NCBI GenBank assembly: GCA_002477805.1
Contig: DLKQ01000010.1
Location: 1,317-10,973 of the forward strand
Source of the DNA: Christensenella sp. UBA7584
GTDB taxonomy: Bacteria > Bacillota > Clostridia > Christensenellales > UBA1242
Reading direction: 5' to 3'
DNA length: 9,657 bases
This document shows positions 6,963 through 9,657 of this stretch, piece by piece (position 1 is the stretch's first letter; every line of letters starts with the position of its first letter). A program made the position numbers and the translations under genes. Below the pieces are notes generated by a model. It was not told where the DNA came from. It did no database searches and worked only from the letters and a program-made list of their open reading frames with translations.

Positions 6963-7703
6963 TTAAATTTGTGGTTCGAATCCTTCGAAAATAATGTTAT
7001 CTGCGTATTTTACGATTTTTAAATATTCCTCTTGTGAACGAATAGTCCAAGCAATGACTGGAATATTTTTATTTTTTTTAACAAATCTATTTGGCAAATT
7101 GTTCCATCTATATGCGATAAAATCTGGTTCAATTTTTTTGTTTAATTTTAGGTGGCTAAGCACATATCTAACAATAAAACTGGTCTTAAATGTATTATTC
7201 TCATCTCCTTTAAATGAACTAGAAAGAATACCTCTAACTATTTCTGGGTGATTTTTTTTAAACCATTCTATTACAAAAGGGTTAAAACTTTCTACAGCGT
7301 ATTTTCCTTTATAATTTAATAACTCTTCGCATAATTTTGATTCTATTTCCCCAACTTTTTTTCTGTTAAAATTTTTTATTTCAAACAAAATAGGAACTTG
7401 ACCATTGACAAGTTCAAGCATTTCTTTTAGTGTGGGGATTTTGTAATTTGTATTTTTAATGCGAAATTTTGAAATCTCTTCTAGTGTAAATTTTTCAATA
7501 TAGCCATCTACACCACATACTCGAGAAAGTGTTTCATCGTGAAAAATAACAAGAGTGCCATCAGCGAGTTGCCTAATATCACACTCTATGGCATAATTAT
7601 GTTCAATAGCTCTTTTAAATGCCCCAAGAGTATTTTCTGGTGCTTCATCATTATAAAATCCTCTATGTGCAATAAATTGGTTAACAATCCAACTATCTTT
7701 CAT
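6963..7703 (-). CDS. Glycerophosphodiester phosphodiesterase, cytoplasmic UgpQ-like type
   Basis: Enzymes of this family hydrolyse deacylated phospholipids such as glycerophosphocholine or glycerophosphoethanolamine to glycerol-3-phosphate and an alcohol, using a metal ion in a TIM barrel. Expected catalytic residues are present: H13 and R14 in IAHRGF, the APENTLGAF segment, E40 and D42 in IECDIRQ, H55 in VIFHDETLSR, and E108 with K110 in FEIKN. The C-terminal PVIAWTIRS and NIIFEGFEP match the family's last strands. At 246 residues it is a single-domain enzyme; the N-terminus has no signal peptide or membrane segment, so it is probably cytoplasmic. AAAGAGG lies six bases before the start. It stands alone, convergent with ftsY and divergent from lepA. 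It is more A+T-rich than its neighbours, about 25-35% G+C in lines counted by hand, suggesting later insertion. The exact substrate cannot be read from sequence. Confidence 0.92.
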   Translation of the reverse strand: MKDSWIVNQFIAHRGFYNDEAPENTLGAFKRAIEHNYAIECDIRQLADGTLVIFHDETLSRVCGVDGYIEKFTLEEISKFRIKNTNYKIPTLKEMLELVNGQVPILFEIKNFNRKKVGEIESKLCEELLNYKGKYAVESFNPFVIEWFKKNHPEIVRGILSSSFKGDENNTFKTSFIVRYVLSHLKLNKKIEPDFIAYRWNNLPNRFVKKNKNIPVIAWTIRSQEEYLKIVKYADNIIFEGFEPQI

Positions 7704-7734
7704 TTTAAACCTCTTTAAATTTTAGTTTATACTA

Positions 7735-7763
7735 ACTATAACATTTTTTTTGAAAAATGACTA
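7735..7763 (-). promoter_or_regulatory. Possible promoter of the phosphodiesterase gene
   Basis: On the minus strand TAGTCA (7763-7758, 4 of 6 consensus bases) is followed after 17 bases by TATAGT (7740-7735, 5 of 6), with TG two bases before it forming an extended -10. A second -10-like TATAAA lies at 7731-7726. Between these and the start codon the only clear element is the Shine-Dalgarno AAAGAGG (7716-7710) and a short inverted repeat TTAGT/ACTAA at 7722-7735. Confidence 0.45.
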
Positions 7764-7783
7764 CTAAATCAAGCTATTTTTGT

Positions 7784-7803
7784 AAATTTCTTGCAAGAAT
7801 TTT
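7784..7803. promoter_or_regulatory. 20-base near-palindrome over the lepA -35 box, possible operator
   Basis: The core TTCTTGCAAGAA (7788-7799) is a perfect 12-base palindrome. It extends by AAA on the left and TTT on the right with one mismatched pair (7787/7800), so 18 of 20 bases are symmetrical. It contains the -35 hexamer of lepA (7791-7796) and lies about 20 bases upstream of the phosphodiesterase -35 box, so one bound protein could affect both genes. It does not match CIRCE (HrcA) or the CtsR direct repeat. The symmetry may in part be chance. Confidence 0.35.
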
Positions 7804-7819
7804 CTTTTTTTGCTATACT
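7791..7819 (+). promoter_or_regulatory. Promoter of lepA
   Basis: TTGCAA (7791-7796, 4 of 6) and TATACT (7814-7819, 5 of 6) are separated by exactly 17 bases, and TG at 7811-7812 makes the -10 extended. Transcription would begin near 7826, leaving only about 16 untranslated bases before the ATG at 7842. An in-frame TTG at 7791 that could be taken as a lepA start is the -35 box itself, so it is not a start codon. Confidence 0.7.
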
Positions 7820-7830
7820 ATATTTAATTT

Positions 7831-7836
7831 TGGAGG
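7831..7836 (+). promoter_or_regulatory. Ribosome binding site fixing the lepA start
   Basis: TGGAGG lies five bases before ATG 7842. The reading frame stays open upstream to TTG 7791, but those 17 extra codons overlap the promoter, lack a Shine-Dalgarno and are not part of the conserved LepA N-terminus. ATG 7842 is therefore the start. Confidence 0.85.
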
Positions 7837-7841
7837 ATATT

Positions 7842-9641
7842 ATGTCAGACAGGCAGAAATTTATCAGGAACTTTTGTATTGTTGCACACATTGACCACGG
7901 CAAAAGTACACTCGCAGACAGATTAATTGAAAAAACAGGAACGCTTCAAAAAAGAGATATGACTAATCAGCTTCTTGATAGTATGGAATTAGAAAGAGAA
8001 CGCGGAATTACAATAAAACTTGCTCCAACACGAATGAAATATACTAAAGATGGTCATGAGTATGTACTCAACCTTATTGATACTCCTGGTCACGTTGATT
8101 TTACTTATGAGGTAAGTCGTTCACTAGCTGCTTGTGAGGGTGCAATTTTAATCGTTGATGCGGGGCAAGGGGTTGAGGCTCAAACTCTTGCAAACGCTTA
8201 TCTAGCACTTGACAATAAGCTTGAAATTTTACCCGTAATTAATAAAATTGATTTACCGAGTGCAAATGTTCCTCAAACTAGGCAAGAAATTGAAGATGTG
8301 ATTGGAATACCTGCGATGCACGCACCTGCCATTTCAGCAAAAGAAGGTACAAATATTGAGGCTGTGCTTGATGGAGTAATAACTGAATTTCCTTGTCCAA
8401 AGGGGGATGAAAATAAGCCACTAAAATGTTTGATTTTTGATAGCTATTACGACAATTTCAAAGGTGCGGTTTGTGTTGTTAGAGTGTTTGATGGAAAGGT
8501 TAAAGCAGGCGATAAAATTCTTTTAATGCACACGAACAAGGCATATGATGTTACCGAAGTTGGTTATTTTACTCCAAGTCCAAAACAGACAGAGATTTTG
8601 TATGCTGGTAATGTTGGGTATATTTGTGCCAGCATAAAGAAAATTAGTGATACTGAAGTGGGAGATACAATTACTAATGCCGACAATAAAGCAGACAAAG
8701 CTTTGCCTGGTTATAAAAAGGTTAAGCCAGTTGTGTTTTCGGGAATATTTCCAGCTGACGGAAGCAAATATGCAGAACTAAAAGATGCTCTTGAAAAATT
8801 AAAATTAAATGATAGTTCTCTAGAGTACCAACCCGAAACTTCGGCTGCTTTAGGTTTTGGGTTTAGGTGTGGCTTTCTTGGGCTTTTGCATATGGAAGTT
8901 ATACAAGAGAGAATTGAACGCGAATTTAATATTGATATAATTACTACTGCACCAGGAGTCAATTATCACGTCTATAAAACAGACAAAACAATGCTTGATA
9001 TTTCAAATCCAAGCAATTTACCAGAACCTAGCTATATTGAACGAATGGAAGAACCATATGTTAAAATGAACATTTTTTCTCCGCCTGAATTTATGGGGTC
9101 GGTTATGGAACTTTGTCAGCAAAGAAGAGGTGAAAGTGTTGATGTTCAATATTTAGATAGCAAGCGTGTAAGGCTTGAATATCAGATTCCACTTAACGAA
9201 ATTATTTATGACTTTTTTGATAATCTTAAAAGCAGAACTCACGGATATGCTAGTATGGATTATGAAATGAGCGGGTATAGGCCAAGCAATTTAGTAAAGC
9301 TTGATATTCTTCTTAAAGGTGAAGTTTGTGATGCTCTGAGTATTATTGTTCATAGAGACCACGCTCAAGAGCGAGGTAGAATTATAGCGGAGAAATTAAA
9401 AGAAGTTATTCCAAGGCAACAATTTGAAGTTCCGATTCAAGCAGCAATTGGTGGTAAAATTATTGCTCGGGAAACAGTGAAGGCTGTAAGAAAAGATGTT
9501 TTGGCAAAATGTTATGGCGGGGATATAACAAGAAAAAGAAAACTGCTTGAAAAACAAAAAGAAGGAAAAAAGAAGATGAGAACTCTTGGAACGGTTGAAG
9601 TTCCATCGGACGCTTTTATCAGTATTTTAAAAATAGATTAA
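7842..9641 (+). CDS. lepA: Elongation factor 4 (LepA), translational GTPase
   Basis: LepA is a cytoplasmic ribosome-binding GTPase related to EF-G, implicated in back-translocation of stalled ribosomes and in ribosome assembly or initiation. From ATG 7842 it has 599 residues, the usual length. The G domain shows G1 AHIDHGKST at 15-23, switch I ERERGITIK with conserved T57, G3 DTPGH at 80-84, G4 NKID at 134-137 and SAKEG as G5. Domain II (roughly 190-280), the EF-G-like domains III and V, and the LepA-specific C-terminal domain follow; the last contains CYGGDITRKRKLLEKQKEGK and ends in VEVPSDAFISILKID, both characteristic. There is no domain IV, which separates it from EF-G. After the invariant GITIK it reads LAPTRMKY where E. 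coli LepA has an A-Q/S-V type segment. It has its own promoter, and a further start codon follows 12 bases after its stop. Confidence 0.98.
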   Translation: MSDRQKFIRNFCIVAHIDHGKSTLADRLIEKTGTLQKRDMTNQLLDSMELERERGITIKLAPTRMKYTKDGHEYVLNLIDTPGHVDFTYEVSRSLAACEGAILIVDAGQGVEAQTLANAYLALDNKLEILPVINKIDLPSANVPQTRQEIEDVIGIPAMHAPAISAKEGTNIEAVLDGVITEFPCPKGDENKPLKCLIFDSYYDNFKGAVCVVRVFDGKVKAGDKILLMHTNKAYDVTEVGYFTPSPKQTEILYAGNVGYICASIKKISDTEVGDTITNADNKADKALPGYKKVKPVVFSGIFPADGSKYAELKDALEKLKLNDSSLEYQPETSAALGFGFRCGFLGLLHMEVIQERIEREFNIDIITTAPGVNYHVYKTDKTMLDISNPSNLPEPSYIERMEEPYVKMNIFSPPEFMGSVMELCQQRRGESVDVQYLDSKRVRLEYQIPLNEIIYDFFDNLKSRTHGYASMDYEMSGYRPSNLVKLDILLKGEVCDALSIIVHRDHAQERGRIIAEKLKEVIPRQQFEVPIQAAIGGKIIARETVKAVRKDVLAKCYGGDITRKRKLLEKQKEGKKKMRTLGTVEVPSDAFISILKID

Positions 9642-9653
9642 AAAGGTATAAAA

Positions 9654-9657
9654 ATGA
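9654..9657 (+). CDS. Start of a downstream gene cut by the window edge
   Basis: ATG at 9654-9656 follows an AAAAGG ribosome site (9641-9646) with seven bases between, only 12 bases after the lepA stop. This is the spacing of a co-transcribed gene. Nothing of the protein is visible. In many bacteria lepA is followed by hemW, a radical-SAM haem chaperone, and then hrcA-grpE-dnaK, so hemW is the best guess from gene order alone. Confidence 0.45.

Noticed and set aside
7722..7735. Inverted repeat TTAGT-TTAT-ACTAA near the phosphodiesterase start as a FapR-like operator
   Set aside because: The arms are only five bases and the spacing is shorter than a FapR site as I recall it. It is kept only as a remark in the promoter entry.
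7791..7841. An N-terminal extension of LepA starting at TTG 7791, adding 17 residues
   Set aside because: The TTG is the -35 box of a well-spaced promoter, the extension lacks a Shine-Dalgarno, and ATG 7842 has a strong one with the conserved LepA N-terminus directly after it.

Overview
The window is a piece of core chromosome from an A+T-rich, Gram-positive-type bacterium, most likely a member of the Bacillota (Clostridia or a near relative, possibly an uncultured host-associated lineage). The grounds are the gene order plsX-rnc-smc-ftsY, a short FtsY without an acidic N-terminal domain, purine-rich Shine-Dalgarno sites, and 60-base lines that I counted by hand at mostly 27-45% G+C. TGA is used as a stop (end of rnc) and tryptophan is TGG, so the genetic code is standard and this is not a Mycoplasma-type genome. 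The species cannot be named from this sequence.

Layout: 1-413 is a gene-free, very A+T-rich leader. It holds a perfect extended -10 box near its left edge, two hairpins with T tracts, and a likely promoter overlapped by an imperfect palindrome just before plsX. Positions 414-6788 form a tight same-strand operon: plsX (phospholipid synthesis), rnc (RNase III), smc (chromosome condensation) and ftsY (SRP receptor). plsX overlaps rnc, rnc overlaps smc by 4 bases, and 18 bases separate smc from ftsY. A strong bidirectional terminator at 6897-6945 separates this operon from a convergent, noticeably A+T-richer gene for a cytoplasmic glycerophosphodiester phosphodiesterase (6963-7703, minus strand). 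A 138-base divergent region (7704-7841) carries promoters facing both ways and a 20-base near-palindrome over the -35 box of lepA. lepA (elongation factor 4) runs from 7842 to 9641. The last four bases appear to begin another gene with its own Shine-Dalgarno, plausibly hemW by usual gene order.

Functionally these are housekeeping genes for membrane lipid synthesis (PlsX), RNA processing (RNase III), chromosome organisation (SMC), membrane protein targeting (FtsY) and translation (LepA). Their clustering is the familiar Bacillota arrangement, with two departures: acpP, often found between plsX and rnc, is missing, and PlsX carries a 59-residue acidic tail. I found no mobile element, CRISPR array, tRNA or rRNA, and no evidence of a new multi-gene system. 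The points worth a second look are the long plsX leader, the two operator-like palindromes, the PlsX tail and the compositionally distinct phosphodiesterase gene.
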